Shown: positions 8,572-15,830, counted from the first letter of the stretch. The stretch: 16,329 bases of DNA from Prevotella sp. UBA4376 (GCA_002391185.1 DGRY01000055.1:1-16329), one strand, 5' to 3'. Notes: generated by a model from the sequence alone, not told the origin. Translations and numbers: made by a program.

Positions 8572-9987
8572 TCACTTTGTCTGTGTCTTAGGCCAATTAA
8601 CAAGGAACAACTTTTCTGTGGCACGTGTAAAAGCAGTATAAAGCCAATGGATATAATCTGGTGTAAGCATATCATCAGTCATATATCCCTGGTCAACATA
8701 CACATGCTGCCACTGTCCACCTTGAGCCTTATGACATGTTACAGCATAGGCAAACTTTATCTGCAATGCATTATAATAAACATCTTCCTTCAGTTTCTGC
8801 AGTCTGTTGCGTTTTAAAGGCACGTCGGCATAATCCTCCATAACCCGGTTATATAGCTCTTCGCTCTGTTGCTCTGTGAGTGCCGGAGCTTCAGCCATAA
8901 GAGTGTCGAGAATTGCAGTCTGCTCTATTTCTATATCATCGTAATCAGGAAAAGAAAGAGTTACATCGGCAAACTTAAACCCGTATAGCTCACGTTGCCG
9001 TCGCACTCTCTGCACCACACACACATCACCATTGGCAAGAAAAGACAAAGCTTTCTCCCCTTTTCCTTCACCTTTTGATATTGTTGAATCAGCCGGCAGA
9101 TTATATTTATTCTTCACTATCATTATTCTGTCACCACCACACAGAATATCCTCCCTATCAAGAACAACATTTCTTATGCCTTGATTATATATATTGGCAG
9201 TCTTATTGCTTCGGGTTACAACAATAGTTTCGTCCTCGCCCACATTATAATAGCTGTCGCTGATGCTATCCACAATCTCATTGCCAGGCATAACCACAAT
9301 ATCAGCAAAGCCACTAAAGGAAATCTTTGGCAATTCAGTAGCCTCATCATGAGTAATCATTTGCCTCACAATAGTGGCATTGTAAAGAATACCACTTGTG
9401 TTGCTCTGACGAAGCACCTCATTCAAATCACATTCATAAACCCTAAGTCCTGCATACTGCAGCACTTCAGCATCAAGAGCCGGAGCTTCATCCTCGCCAA
9501 CAGGAGGTAGCTGAGCCTTGTCGCCAATGAGAAGCATACGGCAGTTGTCGCCACTATATACATAGTTTACAAGATCGGGCAATAAATCAGATGAACACAT
9601 AGAAGCCTCATCAATCATGAAAAGCGTGTTCTTATACATGTTATTATTAACCGAAAAATCGCCATTCAAGCCAGTATAAGACTTTTCACGATATATTCTG
9701 CGATGAATAGTGTATGCCGGTAAACCACAGTTGCGCGAGAACACTTTAGCAGCACGCCCAGTAGGTGCCATAAGCTGCAGTTTCTGTCCCAGTCGATGAA
9801 ATGTGCGCACCATAGCGCCAGCAAGGGATGTTTTTCCTGTTCCTGCCGAGCCACGCATAATCATAACACTACGCATATCTCTATCGGCAAGAAATCTACC
9901 GAAAGTTTCAAGTGCCTGCAACTGGTCGGGAGTTGGTTGAAATCCAAACTCTGTAATTATCTGATCTATGAATTCCTGTATCTTCAA
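8572..9987 (-). CDS. RecD-like/Pif1-like superfamily 1B ATP-dependent DNA helicase
   Basis: The 471 residues carry the full SF1 helicase set: Q-like motif QPTPDQLQAL (17-26), Walker A GSAGTGKT (46-53), motif Ia APTGRAAKVF (74-83), Walker B MIDEAS (124-129), motif III GDKAQLPPVG (155-164), a later motif VTRSN (257-261), the UvrD_C_2 region with AVTCHKAQGGQW (415-426) and motif VI YTAFTRA (450-456). It should move 5'-3' on single-stranded DNA like RecD and Pif1. It has neither the RecB/RecC partners nor the long N-terminal helical domain of RecD2, so I avoid the name recD. The start is TTG at 9987: no in-frame ATG exists between the stop at 10033-10035 and residue 38, which would sit just before Walker A. 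First gene of a two-gene operon with the SprT-like protease. Confidence 0.9.
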   Translation of the reverse strand: MKIQEFIDQIITEFGFQPTPDQLQALETFGRFLADRDMRSVMIMRGSAGTGKTSLAGAMVRTFHRLGQKLQLMAPTGRAAKVFSRNCGLPAYTIHRRIYREKSYTGLNGDFSVNNNMYKNTLFMIDEASMCSSDLLPDLVNYVYSGDNCRMLLIGDKAQLPPVGEDEAPALDAEVLQYAGLRVYECDLNEVLRQSNTSGILYNATIVRQMITHDEATELPKISFSGFADIVVMPGNEIVDSISDSYYNVGEDETIVVTRSNKTANIYNQGIRNVVLDREDILCGGDRIMIVKNKYNLPADSTISKGEGKGEKALSFLANGDVCVVQRVRRQRELYGFKFADVTLSFPDYDDIEIEQTAILDTLMAEAPALTEQQSEELYNRVMEDYADVPLKRNRLQKLKEDVYYNALQIKFAYAVTCHKAQGGQWQHVYVDQGYMTDDMLTPDYIHWLYTAFTRATEKLFLVNWPKTQTK

Positions 9988-10055
9988 TTTAATGTAATAG
10001 CAATTGGATAAATAGTATAAGGAAGCACAAAATCAAAAGCAAGCTTTTATTTTAT

Positions 10056-10094
10056 TTTGATATTTCATTCGTTTACACTATCTTTGCAAAGATA
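10056..10094. promoter_or_regulatory. Divergent promoter with a palindromic pair of -7 boxes
   Basis: TATCTTTGCAAAGATA (10079-10094) is a perfect 16-bp palindrome made of two TAnnTTTG -7 boxes back to back, one on each strand. On the + strand, TTTG (10056-10059) lies 19 nt upstream, a full -33/-7 promoter with initiation near 10093 for the gene at 10110. On the minus strand the -7 box would drive the helicase with a leader of about 95-100 nt, but I see no good -33 there. Confidence 0.65.
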
Positions 10095-10109
10095 ACAAGA
10101 ATTATCGAA

Positions 10110-10592
10110 ATGAAATTAAAAATCAGCAATAATTATATACTCACAATATGTGTTCTTGCACTCGCAGTGATTTGCTTTCTGAGCGTAAACACACCTTTGA
10201 GTTTTGAAAGGGAACAAAAGAAACGAGAAGCTGTGGTGAAAGAATACTTATTGAAAATACGTTTGGCAGAAACCAAATTCCTTAAAGCTAAGGGCACATA
10301 TACCGGCGATTTTGCCACCCTTATTCGAGAAGGATATCTTGCCGACTCGCTACAATACATTCCCTTTAGTGAAGGACAAAAATTCACACTACAAACAACA
10401 GTGCAACTTGGAAAGAGTGGCAAACAGATTCCTCTAATGGAATGTGGTGCAGAATACAACAAGTATCTAAATGGAATGAATGAGAATATAATTGCAAACC
10501 TGATAGAGAAAGCTAATGAAGGCGGAAACTATCCAGGACTTAAAATAGGAGACATAACAAGCGACAACAACAATGCAGGAAACTGGGAATAA
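10110..10592 (+). CDS. Small single-pass membrane protein, pilin-like, unknown function
   Basis: I do not recognise a named family for this 160-residue protein. Residues 1-8 are short and basic, and 9-26 form one hydrophobic helix (YILTICVLALAVICFLSV). A charged helix follows (33-62, rich in E and K), then KAKGTYTGDFATLIREGYL (59-77). An N-terminal hydrophobic helix running into a charged helix, followed by a K-G-x-Y-x-x-x-F-x-x-L element, resembles type II secretion pseudopilins such as GspG, but there is no G-(F/M)-T-L-x-E prepilin cleavage site. The tail is polar, with NNNAGNWE. The last 20 nt overlap the start of the DUF3822 gene, so the two are probably translationally coupled. Function unknown; the pilin resemblance is inference. 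Confidence 0.8.
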   Translation: MKLKISNNYILTICVLALAVICFLSVNTPLSFEREQKKREAVVKEYLLKIRLAETKFLKAKGTYTGDFATLIREGYLADSLQYIPFSEGQKFTLQTTVQLGKSGKQIPLMECGAEYNKYLNGMNENIIANLIEKANEGGNYPGLKIGDITSDNNNAGNWE

Positions 10593-11385
10593 CATTATTC
10601 AGCAGAAGCGCATCACTTTGCGCATCACAAAGACAAATCTATCCTTTGCTGCCGTTGACAACACAGTTCCTGAGGGACTGCGTTACGAGCCTTATATTGT
10701 GCGTAGTGGCATTTCCATGCCAGCAAATCTGCGTGAGGCTTTTATTAGTGATAATATGCTAAATGCCGACTACAAACGTGCACAGGTGCTCATAGACAGC
10801 AAAGTGCTTATGGTCCCTATAGAAGAATTCAGCGAGGAAAACAAGGAAGAACTCTATCGTCATGCGTTCACTGATGGTAAAACAGATTATGTGCTACATA
10901 GCGTGCTTCCTGACGAGAACGCAGTGGCTATATTCTCAATCAACAAAGATCTTAAACTTGTTCTTGATGATCATTTTGAGAGTGTGCGCATAATGCCACT
11001 CATGCAACCTTTGTGGGCTTATATGCACAAACGCAGTTTTGCCGGCAATTTCAACAAATTATTTGGTTATTTCCACAATAAGCGTCTGGAGGTGTTCTCT
11101 TTCAACAAGAACCGTTTTCAGTTTGTAAATGCCTACGACACAACAACAGCACGCGACATTGCCTATTTTCTGCTTTTTGTATGGAAAGAGCTAAACTTTA
11201 ATGCTGAGAAAGACGAGCTTCACATCTTTGGCACCCTCCCTGAGAAAGAAGCCCTCACAGCTAATCTAAAGAAATACGTAAGAAAAGTATATCCAATTAA
11301 TCCAGTAGCAGAGTTCAATCGTGCTCCTATCACACAGATAAAGGATTTGCCTTTTGACCTGCTTACACTTTTTGTGAAGAGATGA
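10573..11385 (+). CDS. DUF3822 family protein
   Basis: The 270-residue protein fits the DUF3822 family, which is largely confined to Bacteroidetes and has no assigned function. It is soluble, with no signal peptide or membrane helix. The N-terminus RITLRITKTNLSFAAVDN (13-30) looks like a beta hairpin, and NKRLEVFSFNKNRFQFVNAY (169-188) followed by ARDIAYFLLFVWKEL (193-207) resembles the C-lobe of actin-like proteins such as PilM and the GspL cytoplasmic domain. The end, LPFDLLTLF (259-267), fits the same idea. The ATG at 10573 lies inside the preceding gene (20-nt overlap), and the stop overlaps the rsmD start as ATGA. Actin-like fold is my inference; the family call is fairly firm. Confidence 0.8.
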   Translation: MQETGNNIIQQKRITLRITKTNLSFAAVDNTVPEGLRYEPYIVRSGISMPANLREAFISDNMLNADYKRAQVLIDSKVLMVPIEEFSEENKEELYRHAFTDGKTDYVLHSVLPDENAVAIFSINKDLKLVLDDHFESVRIMPLMQPLWAYMHKRSFAGNFNKLFGYFHNKRLEVFSFNKNRFQFVNAYDTTTARDIAYFLLFVWKELNFNAEKDELHIFGTLPEKEALTANLKKYVRKVYPINPVAEFNRAPITQIKDLPFDLLTLFVKR

Positions 11386-11930
11386 GAATTATTACAGGAA
11401 AATATAAGGGTCGTCGTTTTGACATCCCACGCACATTCAAGGCACGTCCAACAACCGACTTTGCCAAAGAAAACATCTTCAATGTACTTATGGGCTACAT
11501 AGATTTTGAAGATGCAACAGCCCTTGACCTTTTTTCAGGTACAGGAAGTATCTCATTAGAGCTTGTTAGCCGTGGCTGCAAAAAGGTTGTGAGTGTAGAG
11601 GCCGACCGTGATCATGCCCGTTTCATAAGTCAGTGTTTTGAAAAGCTCGGTGATCACTCAGATATGCTTATCCGAGGTGATGTGTTCAAGTTTATAAAAA
11701 GTTGTCGTCAGAAGTTCGACTTCATCTTTGCTGATCCTCCCTATGCTTTGGAACAACTGCCAGAGATACCTGATATGGTATTAAACAGCGGTATTCTTGC
11801 CGAAGATGGTGTGTTTGTGTTTGAGCATGGTCACAAAAACGACTTTTCGTCTCACCCACGCTTCCTTGAACATCGCTCATATGGGTCGGTGAATTTCACA
11901 CTGTTCACAGCAGCGGACTCATCAATCTAA
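11382..11930 (+). CDS. rsmD: 16S rRNA (guanine(966)-N(2))-methyltransferase RsmD
   Basis: This 182-residue SAM-dependent methyltransferase modifies N2 of G966 in 16S rRNA during small-subunit assembly. It begins with MRIITGKYKGRR, and the family signature ARPTTDFAKENIFN (21-34) follows. The SAM-binding motif is DLFSGTGSISLE (49-60), with acidic E73 in VVSVEAD (69-75), and the catalytic motif IV is FADPPY (116-121). Length and motifs match RsmD fully. The start overlaps the DUF3822 stop by 4 nt (ATGA), so coupling is likely. The last 26 nt overlap the convergent cardiolipin synthase gene, leaving no room for a separate terminator between them. Confidence 0.96.
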   Translation: MRIITGKYKGRRFDIPRTFKARPTTDFAKENIFNVLMGYIDFEDATALDLFSGTGSISLELVSRGCKKVVSVEADRDHARFISQCFEKLGDHSDMLIRGDVFKFIKSCRQKFDFIFADPPYALEQLPEIPDMVLNSGILAEDGVFVFEHGHKNDFSSHPRFLEHRSYGSVNFTLFTAADSSI

Positions 11931-13329
11931 TCAAACTTTCCCACAGACGTTCAAGGAAAGAACGATGAGTGATATCTTTTATTTCTTCAAGAGGTACACT
12001 ATCTTTCTCGTCACTCAGATATATTTTTTTTAGGCGAAGAGCCATAGTCTCATCATAGAAGAAAGCATTTGATTCAAAGTTGTGTTCAAAACTGCGGAAA
12101 TCAACATTTGTACTTCCACAGGTAGAAATGATATCGTCGCTAACCATTAGTTTGCTGTGGTTAAATCCTAACCTATACAGGTAAACCTTTACTCCTGCTT
12201 CGGCAGCCGCGAGCACATAGCTGCGCGATGCCCAGTTTATAAGCAAAGAATCACTCTTGTAGGGTATCATTAATCTGATATCAACGCCTGCAAGAGCTGC
12301 TGTGCGCATAGCAAACATTACAGGTTCTGTTGGCAAGAAATAAGGGCTTTCCATATACACATAGCGCTTTGCCTGAAGAAGCACTCGCACATATCCCTGC
12401 ATGATATCAGGCCACGATGTAACAGGGCTGCTTGTTACAACTTGAACAATGCAGTTGTTGTTTATTAATGGATTAATTTCAGGATAATAACAAGTGTCGG
12501 TTATAAGTGTGCGATCACAGAAATACCAGTCAACCAGGAAAGCACGCTGCAAACCATAAACACCTCCTCCTTCTATACGTATATGCGTGTCGCGCCACAC
12601 ACCCTTGCTTGTGCCCTTTACATAACGGGTAGCAATATTCATTCCTCCAATAAAACCTATACAACCATCAACAATACATAGTTTGCGATGGTTTCTGTAG
12701 TTTGCCTTACTTGTGAAAGCCGGAAACTTCACAGGCATGAAAGCATGGATATCAATACCCTCATCGCGCATGCGCTCAAAGAATTTGTTGCTTGTGCTCC
12801 ACGATCCCACATCATCGTATATCACTCTCACCTCGACCCCTTCACGTGCCTTGTCAATGAGTGCATCGGCAACAAGATTTCCCAACTCATCGTTGGCAAA
12901 TATAAAGGTGTTTAGATGAATGTGACTGTGAGCCTTAGATATAGCTTGCAACAAGGCAGGAAAGAACTCATAGCCGTTGGTATAAATTTCAATTTTGTTG
13001 TCCTTGAAAGGTAGCGCATAGTTCTGATTTGCAAAAAGACGTATAAGCGGTCGCTGACTCTCGGGGAGTTTCAAATCACGCTGTTCTGTAAATTCCACCA
13101 TTGAGCGTTTGGTAAGTTGGTCGAGACTACGCTTGCTTATAAGTTTCTCCTTGCGTGTGTTCTGTCCCAGAAAGAAATACAGAATTATTCCTGCCACAGG
13201 TAGAAAGCAAAGCACAAGCATCCACGCCATTGTCTTGGCTGGCTCACGATTGTCGAGCAGCAGTCGTATCATTGTTCCTGCAACAATGATAACATATACC
13301 AATATTATAGCCCAATGAATGTATATCAT
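11905..13329 (-). CDS. cls: Cardiolipin synthase-type phospholipase D protein
   Basis: The 474-residue membrane enzyme should condense two phosphatidylglycerol molecules to cardiolipin and glycerol. Two N-terminal transmembrane helices (about 5-25 and 33-53) with the linker NREPAKTMAW precede two phospholipase D domains. The HKD motifs are HRKLCIVD (214-221) and HSKLMVSD (391-398), both with the needed H, K and D, and each is followed by the usual G-G/S-x-N element (GGMN 228-231, GSTN 405-408). The layout and length match the ClsA type. The start overlaps the dnaG stop as ATGA, so it is likely translated from the dnaG transcript. Other phospholipase D functions cannot be excluded from sequence alone. 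Confidence 0.93.
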   Translation of the reverse strand: MIYIHWAIILVYVIIVAGTMIRLLLDNREPAKTMAWMLVLCFLPVAGIILYFFLGQNTRKEKLISKRSLDQLTKRSMVEFTEQRDLKLPESQRPLIRLFANQNYALPFKDNKIEIYTNGYEFFPALLQAISKAHSHIHLNTFIFANDELGNLVADALIDKAREGVEVRVIYDDVGSWSTSNKFFERMRDEGIDIHAFMPVKFPAFTSKANYRNHRKLCIVDGCIGFIGGMNIATRYVKGTSKGVWRDTHIRIEGGGVYGLQRAFLVDWYFCDRTLITDTCYYPEINPLINNNCIVQVVTSSPVTSWPDIMQGYVRVLLQAKRYVYMESPYFLPTEPVMFAMRTAALAGVDIRLMIPYKSDSLLINWASRSYVLAAAEAGVKVYLYRLGFNHSKLMVSDDIISTCGSTNVDFRSFEHNFESNAFFYDETMALRLKKIYLSDEKDSVPLEEIKDITHRSFLERLWESLIRLMSPLL

Positions 13330-15281
13330 ACTATCACGTTGTTTCCAAGAGCATGAGCAAGAGCGTTGCGAATGTCTTGCATATCCTTAAACTCCTGCAT
13401 CAGTTTCAGCATTCGCTCCATGTCACTTCCACAAGAATTTATCTCTATCTTCAGTTGTTTCAGACGCTCATCAACAAAATCCTTACGGAAATCGAGCAGA
13501 AGGTGCTCAACATTTCGTCGAATAGTTTCTTCATCCTCGCTCATCTGCTGACTTCCTGAAAGATGAAATTTCTCCTCGGTCATGCGTATAGCTATCTGGC
13601 TGATTTTTATGTTGTGATGATGCAAGAAATAAGGTTCTGCCTTAAAATCTTTTTCTTTCTCTTGCATATCAACAGCCTCTTGCAGTATGTCGTTATACAA
13701 GGAGTTGGTGAATTTTAGGTTATCAGCTCCAAGGTTATACTGCACATATTGTGCAAGCGACAAATTTATCTTGTTGCCCTCATTATCCTCTACATCACGG
13801 AAAATAATTTTCTCTCCATGCTTCAGAATCATCTGTATAAGCATCTGCTCCACCGCTGATGCCTGAGCTATAGGCGATGCTCCCTGCATAGGGGGATGAG
13901 CTGCAGGTGTTACATTCTGCGCAGCTGCTCCTGCCTCTATAGTGTTGGCGGGCTGAACAGTTCCCCTTTCTTTTCTCTCACGAATCATGCGGTTCATTGC
14001 GCTAATGAGGTTTTCTTCCTTCACCCCACTCTTCTCGGCACACAGGTGCAGATAAGTGTCGCGCAGAATAGCATTAGGGATAAGCGATATTGAGTTCACG
14101 ATAGATGCAACAGCTTCAGAACGTTTCTGTGGATCAGTTACCCCCTTCAGCATCAAATCGGTTTTAAACTGCATAAAGTCAACGGCATTCTCTTCAAGGA
14201 AACTCTTCAACTGCTCAGCCGACATGGTACGTGCAAGTTCATCTGGGTCTTTTCCGTCGGGAATGAGCAGCACCTTTAGGTTCATACCTTCTGATAGCAG
14301 CATATCTGTTCCTCGCATAGCAGCATGAATACCAGCAGCATCGCCATCATATAATAATGTGATGTTGCCTGTGAAACGATGAAGCATGTGAATTTGGTGA
14401 AGGCTCAAAGCAGTTCCCGAGTTGGCAACAACATTCTCTATGCCGCTCTGATAAAGACTAATCACATCGGCTTGTCCTTCCACCATATACACTCTGTTTT
14501 CCTTGGCAATAGCGCGTTTAGCCTGCCAAATACCATAAAGTTCGTTTGCTTTGTGGTATATCTCAGAGTCGGGCGAGTTCACATATTTTTGGTTCACACC
14601 TTTTGTGCGCTGGTCGAGCACACGTGCAGAGAATCCCACCACCTTTCCGCTCACGCCAATCCATGGGAAAATCACTCGTCCGGCAAAACGGTCAATGAGC
14701 TCTCCCCTATCAGTTTTGTAGCATATACCAGTTTTCTCAAGAAACTCTTCCTTGTAACCTTTTTCCTTTGCTTTTGTTGCCAGCTGATAACGGTTGTCGC
14801 TATCGTAACCTATCTGGAATTTTCTGATAACATCATCTCGGAAACCTCGGCTGCGCAGATATTGCATACCAATGGCAACTCCGTCAACATCATTGTGCAG
14901 CAAATCTTCAAAATACTTGCATGCCCATTCGTTAACAATGAACATACTCTCTCGCTGACTCTGCTGCTCTTTTTCCTCGTTAGATAGTTCGCGTTCCTGA
15001 ATTTCTATATTGTATTTTTTAGCCAACCATCGCAATGCCTCGGGATAGGTCATCTGTTCGTGCTCCATAATGAAGCTTATAGGGTTTCCCCCCTTGCCAC
15101 AGCCAAAGCAATGACATGTGCCACGAGCAGGCGACACTATGAACGAAGGTGTTTTCTCATCATGAAAAGGACATAGTCCCTTGTAGTTTGCTCCCGCTTT
15201 CTTTAGCGTTACAAACTCAGACACCACATCCACGATGTTGGCAGCATCTTTGATTCGTTCAACAGTTTGACGATCAATCAT
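13326..15281 (-). CDS. dnaG: DNA primase DnaG
   Basis: The 651-residue primase makes RNA primers at the replication fork. The N-terminal CHC2 zinc finger is C37, H40, C58 and C61 (CPFH...CHCFGC). The RNA polymerase domain includes YLRSRGF (141-147) and a TOPRIM centre with E268 in MVEGQADV, DGDAAG (312-317) and PDGKDPDE (341-348), all intact. An A/P-rich linker (about 436-476) leads to a helical C-terminal part (about 477-651) in the place of the DnaB-binding domain. That part is not obviously like E. coli and is strongly charged. The ATG at 15281 gives the family start MIDRQTVERIKDAANIVDVV. It leads an operon with cls. Confidence 0.97.
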   Translation of the reverse strand: MIDRQTVERIKDAANIVDVVSEFVTLKKAGANYKGLCPFHDEKTPSFIVSPARGTCHCFGCGKGGNPISFIMEHEQMTYPEALRWLAKKYNIEIQERELSNEEKEQQSQRESMFIVNEWACKYFEDLLHNDVDGVAIGMQYLRSRGFRDDVIRKFQIGYDSDNRYQLATKAKEKGYKEEFLEKTGICYKTDRGELIDRFAGRVIFPWIGVSGKVVGFSARVLDQRTKGVNQKYVNSPDSEIYHKANELYGIWQAKRAIAKENRVYMVEGQADVISLYQSGIENVVANSGTALSLHQIHMLHRFTGNITLLYDGDAAGIHAAMRGTDMLLSEGMNLKVLLIPDGKDPDELARTMSAEQLKSFLEENAVDFMQFKTDLMLKGVTDPQKRSEAVASIVNSISLIPNAILRDTYLHLCAEKSGVKEENLISAMNRMIRERKERGTVQPANTIEAGAAAQNVTPAAHPPMQGASPIAQASAVEQMLIQMILKHGEKIIFRDVEDNEGNKINLSLAQYVQYNLGADNLKFTNSLYNDILQEAVDMQEKEKDFKAEPYFLHHHNIKISQIAIRMTEEKFHLSGSQQMSEDEETIRRNVEHLLLDFRKDFVDERLKQLKIEINSCGSDMERMLKLMQEFKDMQDIRNALAHALGNNVIV

Positions 15282-15301
15282 ATCTTATCTATGTGCAGTT
15301 A

Positions 15302-15326
15302 TTGTTATGTTGTTATGTTTGTTATG
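15302..15326 (-). repeat. Three CATAACAA units in the dnaG leader
   Basis: On the dnaG sense strand the 8-mer CATAACAA occurs three times, at 15326-15319, 15317-15310 and 15309-15302, with one extra base between the first two. If the -7 box at 15335-15342 is used, these units make up nearly the first 27 nt of the transcript. Confidence 0.6.
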
Positions 15327-15334
15327 CTTTCATG

Positions 15335-15342
15335 CAAAGATA
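15335..15342 (-). promoter_or_regulatory. -7 box of the dnaG-cls promoter
   Basis: The complement of 15335-15342 reads TATCTTTG, a match to TAnnTTTG. Initiation near 15328 would give a leader of about 47 nt. I found no clear TTTG element 19-21 nt upstream. Confidence 0.5.
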
Positions 15343-15378
15343 GTGGAAAAATACCAATTTTAGCTTTTAATTTCATAT

Positions 15379-15682
15379 TTTCTTTTACCAAAAGAAACAA
15401 AATTTTCAATGTTGCATTATCCCTTCATCTTTCTTCGCGGAAGAAAGACGAAGCAGAAAGAAACGTCGGCGTCCTGAGCTCAAAGGCACGCACACAAGTT
15501 TTTTCAATTACTCAATGAACTCGCTTCGCTCATACAGCATTTCGTATCTCGTTGCTCAACCAAAGGTTGAGACTCGATATAATCAAAAAAACTTGCATGC
15601 TTTTCTGCCTTTTCGTGCGGAATGCCGACATCGCTACCTGTGCTTTGCAGCCAAATTATACATTCAAAATCGGCAAAGCCGA
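15379..15682. repeat. Non-coding region with a series of perfect inverted repeats
   Basis: This 304-bp stretch has no credible gene. It holds four perfect inverted repeats, all with 3-nt loops: TTTCTTTT/AAAAGAAA (15379-15397), CTTTCTTC/GAAGAAAG (15429-15447), CTCAACC/GGTTGAG (15555-15571) and TCGGC/GCCGA (15670-15682). A longer pair, CAAGTTTTTT (15495-15504) and AAAAAACTTG (15586-15595), encloses the third hairpin, and outer GCA/TGC bases add to it. The 8-bp palindrome TGAGCTCA is at 15475-15482. Its base composition is less AT-rich than the flanks. It looks like a dispersed intergenic repeat or structured element; whether copies exist elsewhere cannot be told here. Confidence 0.5.
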
Positions 15683-15684
15683 CT

Positions 15685-15777
15685 AATTCATAATTCGTAA
15701 CTCATAACTCAAAATTCGTAATTCCAAATTCATAATTCGTAATTAAAATAATTCGTAACTCGTAATTCCAAATTAGT
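15685..15777. repeat. Heptanucleotide tandem array, unit AATTCGT/AACTCRT
   Basis: Units begin AATT or AACT at 15685, 15692, 15699, 15706, 15713, 15720, 15727, 15734 and 15741, then, after a 2-nt insertion, at 15750, 15757, 15764 and 15771: thirteen units at an exact 7-bp period with one slip. The third base is T or C and the last two vary (GT, AT, CA, AA). It resembles the heptamer STRR sequences described in cyanobacteria, though the unit differs. It lies between the structured region and the etfB promoter. Confidence 0.8.
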
Positions 15778-15828
15778 AAATGCACAAAAGGTGCAAAATG
15801 TGCACATAATGTTTCTTTTTGTGCATTT
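15778..15828. promoter_or_regulatory. Nested palindromes with phased TGCAC half-sites, possible operator
   Basis: AAATGCACAAAA (15778-15789) and TTTTGTGCATTT (15817-15828) are perfect 12-bp inverted arms. Inside them GTGCA (15791-15795) and TGCAC (15801-15805) form a second palindrome. The four half-sites begin at 15781, 15791, 15801 and 15821, at exact 10-bp steps with one missing, alternating in orientation, so they lie on one face of the helix. The right arm ends 2 bp before the etfB -33 element. Operator function is inference. Confidence 0.5.
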
Positions 15829-15830
15829 TA

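Noticed and set aside
8565..8675. A 37-codon N-terminal extension of the SprT-like gene
   Set aside because: It would overlap the helicase gene by over 100 nt in another frame. The ATG at 8564 gives a compact operon and a normal SprT-type start.
14379..14987. A 202-codon open frame on the + strand inside dnaG
   Set aside because: It lies fully antisense to the conserved RNA polymerase domain of primase, shows no family motif, and has the low-complexity look of a shadow frame.
15267..15518. An 83-codon + strand frame that starts inside dnaG
   Set aside because: It crosses the dnaG start, its leader repeats and the first hairpins. No protein family features are visible.
15515..15700. A 61-codon + strand frame in the dnaG-etfB spacer
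   Set aside because: It spans inverted repeats and runs into the heptamer array, has no promoter or leader, and its residues follow the palindromes. It is better read as non-coding repeat DNA.
15685..15777. The tandem array as a CRISPR
   Set aside because: The units are 7 bp with no spacers, so it is a short tandem repeat.
15778..15828. The 12-bp inverted repeat as an intrinsic terminator
   Set aside because: No + strand gene lies upstream for it to end, and on the minus strand no U-tract follows. Its place next to a -33 element fits an operator better.
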